The notes beneath the pieces were generated by a model. That model saw nothing but the letters and a program-made list of their open reading frames with translations, ran no database searches and was not told where the DNA came from. This document shows positions 16,332-21,956 of a stretch of 35,613 nt of DNA, piece after piece. How positions within the stretch are numbered: position 1 is the stretch's first letter; every line of letters begins with the position of its first letter. A program made the translations under genes and the position numbers. Origin of the DNA: Acidobacteriota bacterium (lineage in GTDB: Bacteria; Acidobacteriota; Vicinamibacteria; Vicinamibacterales; UBA2999); contig QHWQ01000309.1 of assembly GCA_003222635.1 (NCBI GenBank), positions 1 through 35,613 on the forward strand, written 5' to 3'.

Positions 16332-16384
16332 GGGTCTCCTGAGGGCGCCTCTAAATAACTCCAAACCCAGTAGGAGTCAATGTT

Positions 16385-16858
16385 ATGGTCTTTCGCGTGT
16401 GCAGGTTAGCGGCCCTGTTCTGTGCGGTCGTGGCGCTCGCCGGCTGCGGTGACGGCGTTCGCAGCGCGGCGCCTACGGCGCCGACGCCCACAGTGGTTCC
16501 AAGCCTGCAACCTGTTCCGCCTTCGCTGACCGGTACCTACCCGCCGATTACGGGGCCGGCTCGCGTCTTTGTCTACCGCGATTCGCCGTATCCACGCGTC
16601 GCCGCGTACACACTCACCTCGCGCTTCGTTCTGTATGACGACGGCCGCTTCGCGCTGCAGTACGAGCAGCCAGTCGGCGAATATCGAGGGACGTACACGG
16701 CGAGCGATGGTGTCGTCACGTTCAATTGGGAAGGCTGGAGCGTCGCCGGCCCCTGGGGGGCGGAGGCGACGCTCTCAGGTGATGTGTTGAACGTCCGCTA
16801 CAACTTGATCATGCAGCTGACGGACTTCGAAGACGCCGACTACGTGCGCAACCAATAA
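16385..16858 (+). CDS. lipoprotein of unknown function
   Basis: The 157-residue product has a lipoprotein signal ending in the lipobox LAGC (residues 18-21), then a Pro/Thr-rich linker and a compact beta domain with many aromatic residues. Visible strands include ARVFVYRDSPYPRVAAYTL, SRFVLYDDGRFALQY, YRGTYTASDGVVTFNWEGW and ATLSGDVLNVRYN, a pattern like lipocalin- or META-type small barrels, but I cannot assign a family. TAGGAG lies 8 bases before ATG 16385. It diverges from the 16331 gene across 53 bases. The end is TAA followed by about 50 bases to the next start. Confidence 0.78.
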   Translation: MVFRVCRLAALFCAVVALAGCGDGVRSAAPTAPTPTVVPSLQPVPPSLTGTYPPITGPARVFVYRDSPYPRVAAYTLTSRFVLYDDGRFALQYEQPVGEYRGTYTASDGVVTFNWEGWSVAGPWGAEATLSGDVLNVRYNLIMQLTDFEDADYVRNQ

Positions 16859-16895
16859 TGAACTTCGTTGACCTTCGTTTCTACGGCGCGCGAAG

Positions 16896-16901
16896 TAAAA
16901 T
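16896..16901 (+). promoter_or_regulatory. -10-like TAAAAT for the 16908 gene
   Basis: TAAAAT matches the -10 consensus at five of six bases and ends 6 bases before ATG 16908. No ribosome site is present, so a leaderless transcript is likely. A TTGACC lies at 16868-16873 but 22 bases away, too far for a standard -35. Confidence 0.45.
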
Positions 16902-16907
16902 GCACGC

Positions 16908-17135
16908 ATGAGCCGCAAACCGAAGGTCGTCACTTGGAATGGCAAGGACATTCCGGCGGAGTTGCGCGATTTGCCCGCCGGCCGGTATCTCGTCGAACCA
17001 CTTGACGAGGACGCTCCGACGTTGACTTCCGAAGAGGAAGCCGGCATCGAAGCGGCGCTCGAATCGTACCGCCGAGGTCGCATCGTAGACGCGCAGCGCG
17101 CTCGCGAAATCATCGACGCCGCGCTCGGGCGTTGA
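16908..17135 (+). CDS. small antitoxin-like protein, orphan
   Basis: A 75-residue protein: VVTWNGKDIPAELRDLPAGR, then a short strand (YLVEPL), an acidic turn and a long helix (LTSEEEAGIEAALESYRRGR, then AQRAREIIDAALG). The length and layout, a small beta N-terminus and a toxin-wrapping helix, resemble antitoxins of type II RelE/ParE systems. No toxin frame follows on the same strand, so it would be an orphan or a regulator that works with a partner elsewhere. I am fairly sure it is a real gene because the codon pattern continues cleanly and a -10-like hexamer sits 6 bases upstream. The antitoxin assignment is tentative. Confidence 0.65.
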   Translation: MSRKPKVVTWNGKDIPAELRDLPAGRYLVEPLDEDAPTLTSEEEAGIEAALESYRRGRIVDAQRAREIIDAALGR

Positions 17136-17201
17136 ACGTCACCTCTAGCCCGAAATCCGCCAGGAAATGTCGCGATCTCGATGAGTCTGTAATCCGCCAG
17201 A

Positions 17202-17345
17202 TCAGCAACCACTGTCAGCTGCGACGCGGTTTGCCTCCGTGTCCGCGATCCACACCGGCATGCGATCGAGCAGCTCGATGAGGCGCTCGCCGCCAAATTC
17301 TGGGTCGACGACGATTGCTAAGGTGTAAACAGGGATCCCGATCAA
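17202..17345 (-). pseudogene. N-terminal remnant of a small unknown protein
   Basis: A TTG at 17345, 5 bases after GAGG, opens a 47-codon frame reading GIPVYTLAIVVDPEFGGERL, then RMPVWIADTEANRVAAD, then stop. This looks like real protein: hydrophobic strand, helix, strand (VWIADT). In the +1 frame the sequence continues VVADLADYRLIEIATFPGGF before running into antisense of the 16908 gene. I infer a frameshifted, truncated relic. I cannot name the family, although the VVDPEFG/VWIADTxANRxAA pattern feels familiar from small uncharacterised proteins. Confidence 0.4.
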
Positions 17346-17365
17346 GATCGCCTCAGCGAATGCAA

Positions 17366-17395
17366 GTAGAGGCGGACCCGAAGGTCCGCCTCTAC
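17366..17395. repeat. perfect 13-bp hairpin of the GTCCGCC palindrome class
   Basis: GTAGAGGCGGACC (17366-17378) and its exact complement (17383-17395) flank a CGAA tetraloop. The core is the same GGCGGAC/GTCCGCC word found in the composite palindrome at 25611-25663. It lies just beyond the 9-bp array that follows the NHL gene. Confidence 0.8.
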
Positions 17396-17430
17396 TTTCG
17401 TCCTTCGCGTTCTTCGCGGCCTTCGTGGTT
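17396..17430 (-). repeat. 9-bp-period array after the NHL gene
   Basis: Read on the minus strand directly after the stop region of the 17435 gene: CACGAAGGC, CGCGAAGAAC, GCGAAGGAC, GAAAG. The words are the same as at 9233-9304 but without the complementary arm. The adjacent 13-bp hairpin may supply the fold, so array plus palindrome could end transcription. Confidence 0.6.
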
Positions 17431-17434
17431 TCGA

Positions 17435-18532
17435 TCAGTTGGTCGACGTCGCCTTGTAGCGCAGCTCCTGGCCGACTAACTTCGCGGGATCGGCGCCGGG
17501 CTTCGGACGGAACTTCTGCACGCGGCCGTTGAAGACTTCCGCAAGATAGAGGTTGCCATCCTGGTCCACCGTCATCGAGTGCGGTCCGTTGAACTGACCG
17601 GGCTGACGGCCGGGGCCGCCCCACCCGTATAGATAGTGTCCGTTCAGGTCGTACTTCACGATGCGCTGCGTCCCGCCGTCGGCGAACCAGAGGAACTGAT
17701 CCGTCGTGATGAGATGCGTGTAGGGCGACGAGTTCGCGCCGGTGTTGATGATGTCGAGGAACTTGCCGTTTTCGTCGAACACCTGGAAGCGGCGATGGCC
17801 GCGATCCACCACGAATAGACGGCGGTCGTTGCTGATCTGAATGCTGTGCACCGTGTTGAACTCGTTCGGCCCCGGGTTCTTCGGATCCTTCGGCGGCGTT
17901 CCCCAATCCATCAGGAACTTGCCGTCCTTGTCGAACTTCGCGACGCGCGTGCCGCCGTAGCCGTCGCTGATGAAGAACGTGCCGTCGGGCAGCCAGGCGA
18001 TGTCGGTGGGGCGATCGAACAGACGGCCGCCGTCGCGCCCGCGCTGACCCTTCGTTCCCCATTCCTGCACGAGCTTGCCGTCGTAGGTGAACTTGTAAAT
18101 CTTGTGGAGCTGGTCGTCGATGATCCAGACATGCTTCTCGGGATCGTACGGACTCATCTTGATCTTGTGAGGCCCGCGTCCGCACTTGCCCTCGAATATC
18201 TTGTCGAGGTCCTGCCACCACTGCACCTTGTTGCCGTCGCGATCGACGACGAAGATCGCGTGGTGGTAGCGGCGCTCCCAGCCGCGCTTCGTCTCGGCGT
18301 CGCACGTCGCGTTCAGACCGTCGCCGTTGCCGGTCGCGTTGCCCCGCGACGGCTGGAGGAGCGCGTACGGCGTCCACGGCTTGTTGCCTTCGGGCAGCGG
18401 CAGCTCACCCCGCTGCGCGATCCAGATGCGATCGGGCGTCTCGGCGAAGACGGCGCCGACCGATCCCCAGGTCCAGCGGGCGTGCTTCACGCCATCGGCC
18501 TCGTCGGGAAGCGGCTTCGGCCAGTTGGGCAC
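17435..18532 (-). CDS. NHL-repeat beta-propeller with damaged N-terminus
   Basis: The 365-residue propeller is a paralogue of the 8089 product. NHL blades are visible at HHAIFVVDRDGNKVQWWQDL, KHVWIIDDQLHKIYKFTYDG, DIAWLPDGTFFISDGYGGTR, SIQISNDRRLFVVDRGHRRF, FLWFADGGTQRIVKYDLNG and SMTVDQDGNLYLAEVFNGR. No signal peptide is present. The only in-frame start is GTG 18532, with a GAGG too close to serve. An ATG with an ideal AAGGAG site lies at 18573, but in another frame, where it gives only 28 codons. The open frame upstream of GTG (GPYEVVPNWPKPLPDE) looks like genuine mature N-terminus. I infer a frameshift or small deletion that removed the signal peptide. Cys residues at CDAETKRGW and GKCGRGP may pair. 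Confidence 0.82.
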   Translation of the reverse strand: MPNWPKPLPDEADGVKHARWTWGSVGAVFAETPDRIWIAQRGELPLPEGNKPWTPYALLQPSRGNATGNGDGLNATCDAETKRGWERRYHHAIFVVDRDGNKVQWWQDLDKIFEGKCGRGPHKIKMSPYDPEKHVWIIDDQLHKIYKFTYDGKLVQEWGTKGQRGRDGGRLFDRPTDIAWLPDGTFFISDGYGGTRVAKFDKDGKFLMDWGTPPKDPKNPGPNEFNTVHSIQISNDRRLFVVDRGHRRFQVFDENGKFLDIINTGANSSPYTHLITTDQFLWFADGGTQRIVKYDLNGHYLYGWGGPGRQPGQFNGPHSMTVDQDGNLYLAEVFNGRVQKFRPKPGADPAKLVGQELRYKATSTN

Positions 18533-18598
18533 GACCTCGTAGGGACCTGTTTCTTCCTGGCCACTGGAGTCATACGGCTCTCCTTGAATGGGGCGCAG

Positions 18599-18626
18599 TT
18601 TAGACCATTTGCGAACCTGTTACGCT
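18599..18626 (+). promoter_or_regulatory. possible promoter of the 18634 gene
   Basis: TTTAGA (18599-18604) and TACGCT (18621-18626) are 16 bases apart. Each matches the sigma70 consensus at four and three positions respectively. The -10-like element ends 7 bases before the ATG, so the message would be leaderless. Confidence 0.35.
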
Positions 18627-18633
18627 GGTTTGG

Positions 18634-20100
18634 ATGGACCGGAAGGATCTGCGTGCAATCGCGGAGCTTCTCGAACGGATTGCGAAGGATCGCAGCCTGC
18701 TCGAGGATGTGCCGGACGAGGACCGCGAGCGGTTCCTGAAGGCGGTGGCGGAGGTCTATCACCCCGATCGCGTCGAGCGGCGGCGGATGGGGAAGGTGGT
18801 GGACAAGCAGCGCAAGGCCGCGCGCGTGAAGCGCGACGACAGCGTGCTGCATGAAACGGGCATCCGGGCGCTGCGTCGAAAGCCTGTCTTTACAACGCCA
18901 AATTATTTTCCACCTGCAGAAGGTCCGGCTGAAGCCGGACCCTACGATTCAGGATCTTCTCGCGCGTCCGAGCTTCTGCATTGCTATGCGTGCAAATCGA
19001 AGTTCACGCAGATTCATCACTTCTATGACCAGCTTTGCCCGAAGTGCGCGGAGTTGAACTTCCGCAAGCGGACCGAGCTCGCGAACCTCGAGGGCCGCGT
19101 CGCGCTGCTGACGGGCGGGCGCGTGAAGATCGGTTATCAGGCGGGACTCAAGCTTCTGCGCTGCGGCGCGTACGTGATCGTGACGACACGCTTTCCGCGC
19201 GATTGCGCCGCGCGCTATTCGCAGGAGGCCGATCTCAACGAGTGGAAGGATCGGCTCGAGATCTTCGGCCTCGATCTGCGCCACACGCCGAGCGTCGAGG
19301 CGTTCTGCCACGAGATGCTCACGACGCGGAGGCGGCTCGACTTCATCATCAACAACGCCTGTCAGACCGTTCGCCGTCCGCCGGATTTCTACGCGCACAT
19401 GATGGCGCTCGAAGCGGAAAAGGCGGGTGGGGCGGGTAAGGCGGGTAGGGCGGGTAGGGCGGGTGCGTTGGTAAGGTCGTTTGGCGCACCCGTGCCGCGG
19501 ACGTCCGCTGAGATGACGCAAGTTGCGATATTGCCCGACGACAAACCAGACCAGGTTGATCTGTTCCCTGCGGGACAGCTCGATCAGGACTTGCAGCAGA
19601 TCGATCTACGCGGAAGAAATTCGTGGCGACTGCTGCTGCACGAAGTGTCGTCGGTCGAACTGCTCGAGGTGCATCTGGTGAACGCGGTCGCGCCGTTCAT
19701 CTTCAACGCGCGACTCAAGCCGCTGATGCTCCGCACGCCCGAGCGCAACAAGCACATCGTCAACGTGTCGGCGGTGGAAGGGCAGTTCTATCGCAACTTC
19801 AAGACGACGCGGCATCCGCACACGAACATGGCGAAGGCGGCGCTCAACATGATGACGCGCACGTCGGCGGCCGATTACGAGGGCTGCGGCATCCACATGA
19901 ACAGCGTGGACACCGGTTGGATCACGGACGAGGATCCTGCGGAGATCGCCGCGCGCAAGACCAGCGAGCAACGCTTCCACCCGCCGCTCGACATCGTCGA
20001 CGGCGCCGCGCGCATCGTCGATCCCATCATCAGCGGGTTCAACACCGGCACGCACGTGTGGGGACAGTTCCTGAAGGATTACGCGCCGACGGACTGGTAG
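18634..20100 (+). CDS. SDR-family protein with zinc ribbon and in-frame repeats
   Basis: The 488-residue protein has three parts. An N-terminal charged helical region (1-90) is followed by a zinc-ribbon-like motif, CYAC (117-120) and CPKC (135-138). A short-chain dehydrogenase/reductase Rossmann domain (about 150-485) follows, with TGGRVKIG (160-167), NNAC (240-243) and NVSAVEG (Ser379). The catalytic YxxxK is degenerate: Lys401 is kept, but the Tyr position is Thr397 (TNMAK), so ordinary SDR catalysis is doubtful. Two repeat-derived segments interrupt it: [12 protein letters not shown] (96-107) before the ribbon, and a Lys/Ala/Gly run (263-277) between beta strands. ATG 18634 lies 7 bases after TACGCT with no ribosome site. 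It converges on the toxin gene. Confidence 0.82.
   Translation: MDRKDLRAIAELLERIAKDRSLLEDVPDEDRERFLKAVAEVYHPDRVERRRMGKVVDKQRKAARVKRDDSVLHETGIRALRRKPVFTTPNYFPPAEGPAEAGPYDSGSSRASELLHCYACKSKFTQIHHFYDQLCPKCAELNFRKRTELANLEGRVALLTGGRVKIGYQAGLKLLRCGAYVIVTTRFPRDCAARYSQEADLNEWKDRLEIFGLDLRHTPSVEAFCHEMLTTRRRLDFIINNACQTVRRPPDFYAHMMALEAEKAGGAGKAGRAGRAGALVRSFGAPVPRTSAEMTQVAILPDDKPDQVDLFPAGQLDQDLQQIDLRGRNSWRLLLHEVSSVELLEVHLVNAVAPFIFNARLKPLMLRTPERNKHIVNVSAVEGQFYRNFKTTRHPHTNMAKAALNMMTRTSAADYEGCGIHMNSVDTGWITDEDPAEIAARKTSEQRFHPPLDIVDGAARIVDPIISGFNTGTHVWGQFLKDYAPTDW
18923..18940 (+). repeat. GTCCGGCT palindrome inside the SDR gene
   Basis: A perfect 18-bp palindrome-type element (GTCCGGCT, GA, AGCCGGAC) followed by CCTACG lies in frame in the SDR gene and encodes part of [12 protein letters not shown]. 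The same core occurs at 25611-25628 and, with one mismatch, at 34068-34087. Confidence 0.8.
19420..19464 (+). repeat. 9-bp GCGGGTAGG array inside the SDR gene
   Basis: Five 9-base units of the type GCGGGTAGG lie in frame and encode the run of Lys, Ala, Gly and Arg at residues 263-277. Because 9 is a multiple of 3, unit gain or loss would not shift the frame. The coding strand has eight G-tracts of three or more between 19425 and 19463. Confidence 0.8.
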
Positions 20101-20148
20101 AGTCAGCGCGCGCTCACCCGACGGCGCCGGCCACGTTGACGGACTCTA
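20098..20148. terminator. inverted repeat made of two stop codons
   Basis: TAGAGTC (20098-20104) and GACTCTA (20142-20148) pair perfectly. The TAG of each arm is the stop codon of one of the two convergent genes (SDR on plus, toxin on minus). The 37-base interior is GC-rich and can fold further. Its position suggests a shared bidirectional terminator; the short stem makes this uncertain. Confidence 0.45.
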
Positions 20149-20559
20149 CTCCGGGGCGATGTCACCAGGACGTTTAGCCACGTCTGGGAATACTTTGAGG
20201 ACTTGCTTGTCGAAGGTCACGAGCGGGAGTCGACGCCGTTGCGCGAGCGCAACGAACAGCGTGTCATAGGCGGACAGGCCTGATTCCAACGAGAGGGTCA
20301 GGGCGAGTTGCCAGAGTGAGCCAATCGGTACCGCCTGTACTCGCAGGCGGCTCGCGAAGTCGAGACGGCGATGGCCTTCATCGGCGGAGACGGCGCCCGT
20401 TCGAATGGCCATCCACACGACATTTGCGAGTTCTGCTTGCCAGTGTGCCGGCGCCAACGGTTGGTCGGTCGCTCGCCAGAACCGGCGGGCTTCGAGGGCG
20501 AATGGCTCGGTACCCAGGAGGTAGTAGGCAACGACGTTTGTATCGACGACGGCGCTCAT
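20146..20559 (-). CDS. PIN-domain toxin, VapC/FitB type
   Basis: The 137-residue protein has the four acidic residues of the PIN ribonuclease site: Asp6 (VVDTNVVAYYL), Glu43 (QAELANV), Asp99 (SAYDTLFVALA) and Asp117 (VTFDKQVL). VapC toxins cut specific RNAs, often tRNA or rRNA, when freed from their antitoxin. ATG 20559 overlaps the antitoxin stop in an ATGA, so the two are translationally coupled; the longer start at 20580 would extend into the antitoxin gene. The downstream end shares its stop codon with an inverted repeat. The cognate antitoxin is the RHH protein directly upstream. FitB is the nearest named relative by partner type; the target is unknown. Confidence 0.9.
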   Translation of the reverse strand: MSAVVDTNVVAYYLLGTEPFALEARRFWRATDQPLAPAHWQAELANVVWMAIRTGAVSADEGHRRLDFASRLRVQAVPIGSLWQLALTLSLESGLSAYDTLFVALAQRRRLPLVTFDKQVLKVFPDVAKRPGDIAPE

Positions 20560-20783
20560 TCTCGGCCGACTCTGAGCCACTGGTCGATTTCAGTGGCCCT
20601 TGGCCGGCGAGCCTGCTGTGCCCAAGCGCGTTCAATCTGCTCGAGAAGGGCCTCTCGGTCGCCGACGTGTTCTTCAAGAACGGCACGCACTTCCTGCTCC
20701 ATCGAGCGTCGGTTGCGCTTGGCGAGCGTCTTGAGCGTCTTGACAACCTTGGGAGGCACGTTGCGAACGGTTAGCGTAGCCAT
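20556..20783 (-). CDS. ribbon-helix-helix antitoxin, FitA/VapB type
   Basis: The 75-residue protein has an Arc/MetJ-like ribbon-helix-helix: strand MATLTVRNVPPKVVKTLKTL, then helices through RNRRSMEQEVRAVLEEHV, matching the FitA group. The C-terminal part (about 50-75) is charged and likely wraps the PIN toxin. Family members bind their own promoter as dimers and are inactivated by proteolysis. Here the promoter region carries two palindromic octamers, TGCTAGCA, spaced 11 bp centre to centre, over the probable -10, which fits autoregulation by a pair of RHH dimers on one face of the helix. The gene starts 66 bases after the DsbA-family gene ends, and that interval holds its own promoter. Confidence 0.9.
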   Translation of the reverse strand: MATLTVRNVPPKVVKTLKTLAKRNRRSMEQEVRAVLEEHVGDREALLEQIERAWAQQARRPRATEIDQWLRVGRE

Positions 20784-20794
20784 GTGCTTCTCAC

Positions 20795-20833
20795 TGCTAG
20801 CAGTATGCTAGCATCGGCGGGGCCGTCGAACAA
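20795..20833 (-). promoter_or_regulatory. toxin-antitoxin promoter with double operator
   Basis: Two copies of the self-complementary octamer TGCTAGCA lie at 20795-20802 and 20806-20813, 11 bp apart. On the minus strand, TTGTTC (20833-20828) and TAGCAT (20810-20805) are spaced by 17 bases and form a plausible promoter, so the operator covers the -10. This fits repression by the RHH antitoxin. The transcription start would leave a leader of about 15 bases. Confidence 0.65.
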
Positions 20834-20849
20834 AGCGCAGGAGCCGACG

Positions 20850-21479
20850 TCAGGCCGCCGCTTTCCGCAGTGCGTCGAGGAAGACTTCGGGGGCCTGCGC
20901 ACCCGAGACGCCATAACGGCCGTCGAACACGAAGAGCGGGACGCCAGTCGCGCCGAGGCGGCGCGCGAGGTCGATGTCGGCGTTGACCGCATCAGCGTAG
21001 CGGTTCTCGCGCAGCGCCGCCGCGGCTTCGTCGCGATCGAGGCTGATATCCGTCGCAAGATCAATCAGTGAGCCCTGATCGAACAGCGATCGCTGTTCGG
21101 TGAAGTACGCGCGATACAGGCGCTCCATCGCGGCGTCCTGCAAGCCATGCGTCTGGGCGAGATGCACCAGCTGGTGCGCGTAGAAGGTGTTTCCGGTGAG
21201 CGTCCCTTCGAGCTTGAAGTCGAGGCCTTCACCCGCCGCGGTCTGCGTCATGCGGCCGTCCATCTCCACAACCTGCTCGGGCGAGAGCCGGTACTTGTGC
21301 ATCAACATCTCGCGCCGGCTCGACGTCGTGTCGCGAGGCGCCGCAGGGTTCAACTGAAACGAACGATGCACGATCTGCACGTCGTCGCGGTGCCCGTAGC
21401 GCGCAAGCGCCTTCTCGAAGCGGCGTTTGCCGACGTAGCACCACGGACAGACGAGGTCGGACCAGATATCGACGCGCAT
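20850..21479 (-). CDS. DsbA-family oxidoreductase, FrnE-like
   Basis: The 209-residue protein has a thioredoxin fold with an alpha-helical insertion. VDIWSDLVCPWCYVGKRRFE places the CPWC redox pair at residues 11-14. The helical insert runs from about 45 to 150. The cis-Pro loop is GATGVPLFVFDGRYGVSGAQ, near residue 180. This is the FrnE / 2-hydroxychromene-2-carboxylate-isomerase-like DsbA group. There is no signal peptide, so it is cytoplasmic and probably handles disulphides or glutathione-type chemistry. Start ATG 21479 lies 4 bases after the stop of the cupin gene, with no clear ribosome site, which suggests translational re-initiation. It has the length usual for the family. Confidence 0.92.
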   Translation of the reverse strand: MRVDIWSDLVCPWCYVGKRRFEKALARYGHRDDVQIVHRSFQLNPAAPRDTTSSRREMLMHKYRLSPEQVVEMDGRMTQTAAGEGLDFKLEGTLTGNTFYAHQLVHLAQTHGLQDAAMERLYRAYFTEQRSLFDQGSLIDLATDISLDRDEAAAALRENRYADAVNADIDLARRLGATGVPLFVFDGRYGVSGAQAPEVFLDALRKAAA

Positions 21480-21483
21480 CGAT

Positions 21484-21879
21484 CTATTTTCGCGCGAAGG
21501 CGAGCGCCAGCTGACGAGCCGTCTTCTCGTCGATGGCGCGCGCGGTCGAGCTCTTCAACGCGAACAGCTCAATCCATCGCACGGTTCGGTCGTTTGGATT
21601 GTGGAACCCGTGCATCGTGCCGCCCTTGAAGAAGTGCGCCTGCCAGGGGCCGAGGTGGACGGTCGGCTCCCCTTCGATGAGCAGGTCCATCGGCGCGTCG
21701 GTGGTGACGTACACGTGCCAGAGCGCCTCGGGATGGGTGTGGAGCGGCCGCGTGTCGTTCGCGGGAATCTCCACCTGGACGACGCGCGTCTCGGGCGTAT
21801 CGAGGATGCGCGTCACCTTCACCTGCGCGAACAGCGGCGCGGGCGCGATCAGCAGAAGGAGTGCGGTGAGTCTCAGCAT
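21484..21879 (-). CDS. exported single-domain cupin protein
   Basis: The 131-residue protein has a signal peptide (about 1-19, ending LFAQ) and one cupin domain: VVQVEIPANDTRPLHTHPEA carries the first motif His residues, and GTMHGFHNPNDRTVRWIEL is the second motif. The HTHPEA/MHGFHN pattern supports metal binding in the periplasm. The reaction is unknown. ATG 21879 is preceded at 6 bases by TAGCAT (21891-21886 on the minus strand) with no ribosome site, so a leaderless start is likely. The gene shares a divergent region with the 21957 gene, and the DsbA-family gene follows 4 bases downstream. Confidence 0.85.
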   Translation of the reverse strand: MLRLTALLLLIAPAPLFAQVKVTRILDTPETRVVQVEIPANDTRPLHTHPEALWHVYVTTDAPMDLLIEGEPTVHLGPWQAHFFKGGTMHGFHNPNDRTVRWIELFALKSSTARAIDEKTARQLALAFARK

Positions 21880-21909
21880 GCGGCGATGCTAGCGCAACAC
21901 GGCCGTTGC

Positions 21910-21939
21910 TTGACACCCGGTTGCAGGCATCCGTAGAGT
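21910..21939 (+). promoter_or_regulatory. promoter of the 21957 operon
   Basis: A perfect TTGACA (21910-21915) and TAGAGT (21934-21939, four of six) are separated by 18 bases. The start site would fall about 21946, leaving a leader of about 11 bases with no ribosome site. It is divergent from the cupin gene, whose -10-like TAGCAT is 18 bases away. Confidence 0.65.
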
Positions 21940-21956
21940 AGCGGCGACTGACGTCC

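Noticed and set aside
15510-16358. 282-codon plus-strand frame over family-A paralogue 3
   Set aside because: It is antisense to a gene with a signal peptide, a ribosome site and family motifs shared by two paralogues.
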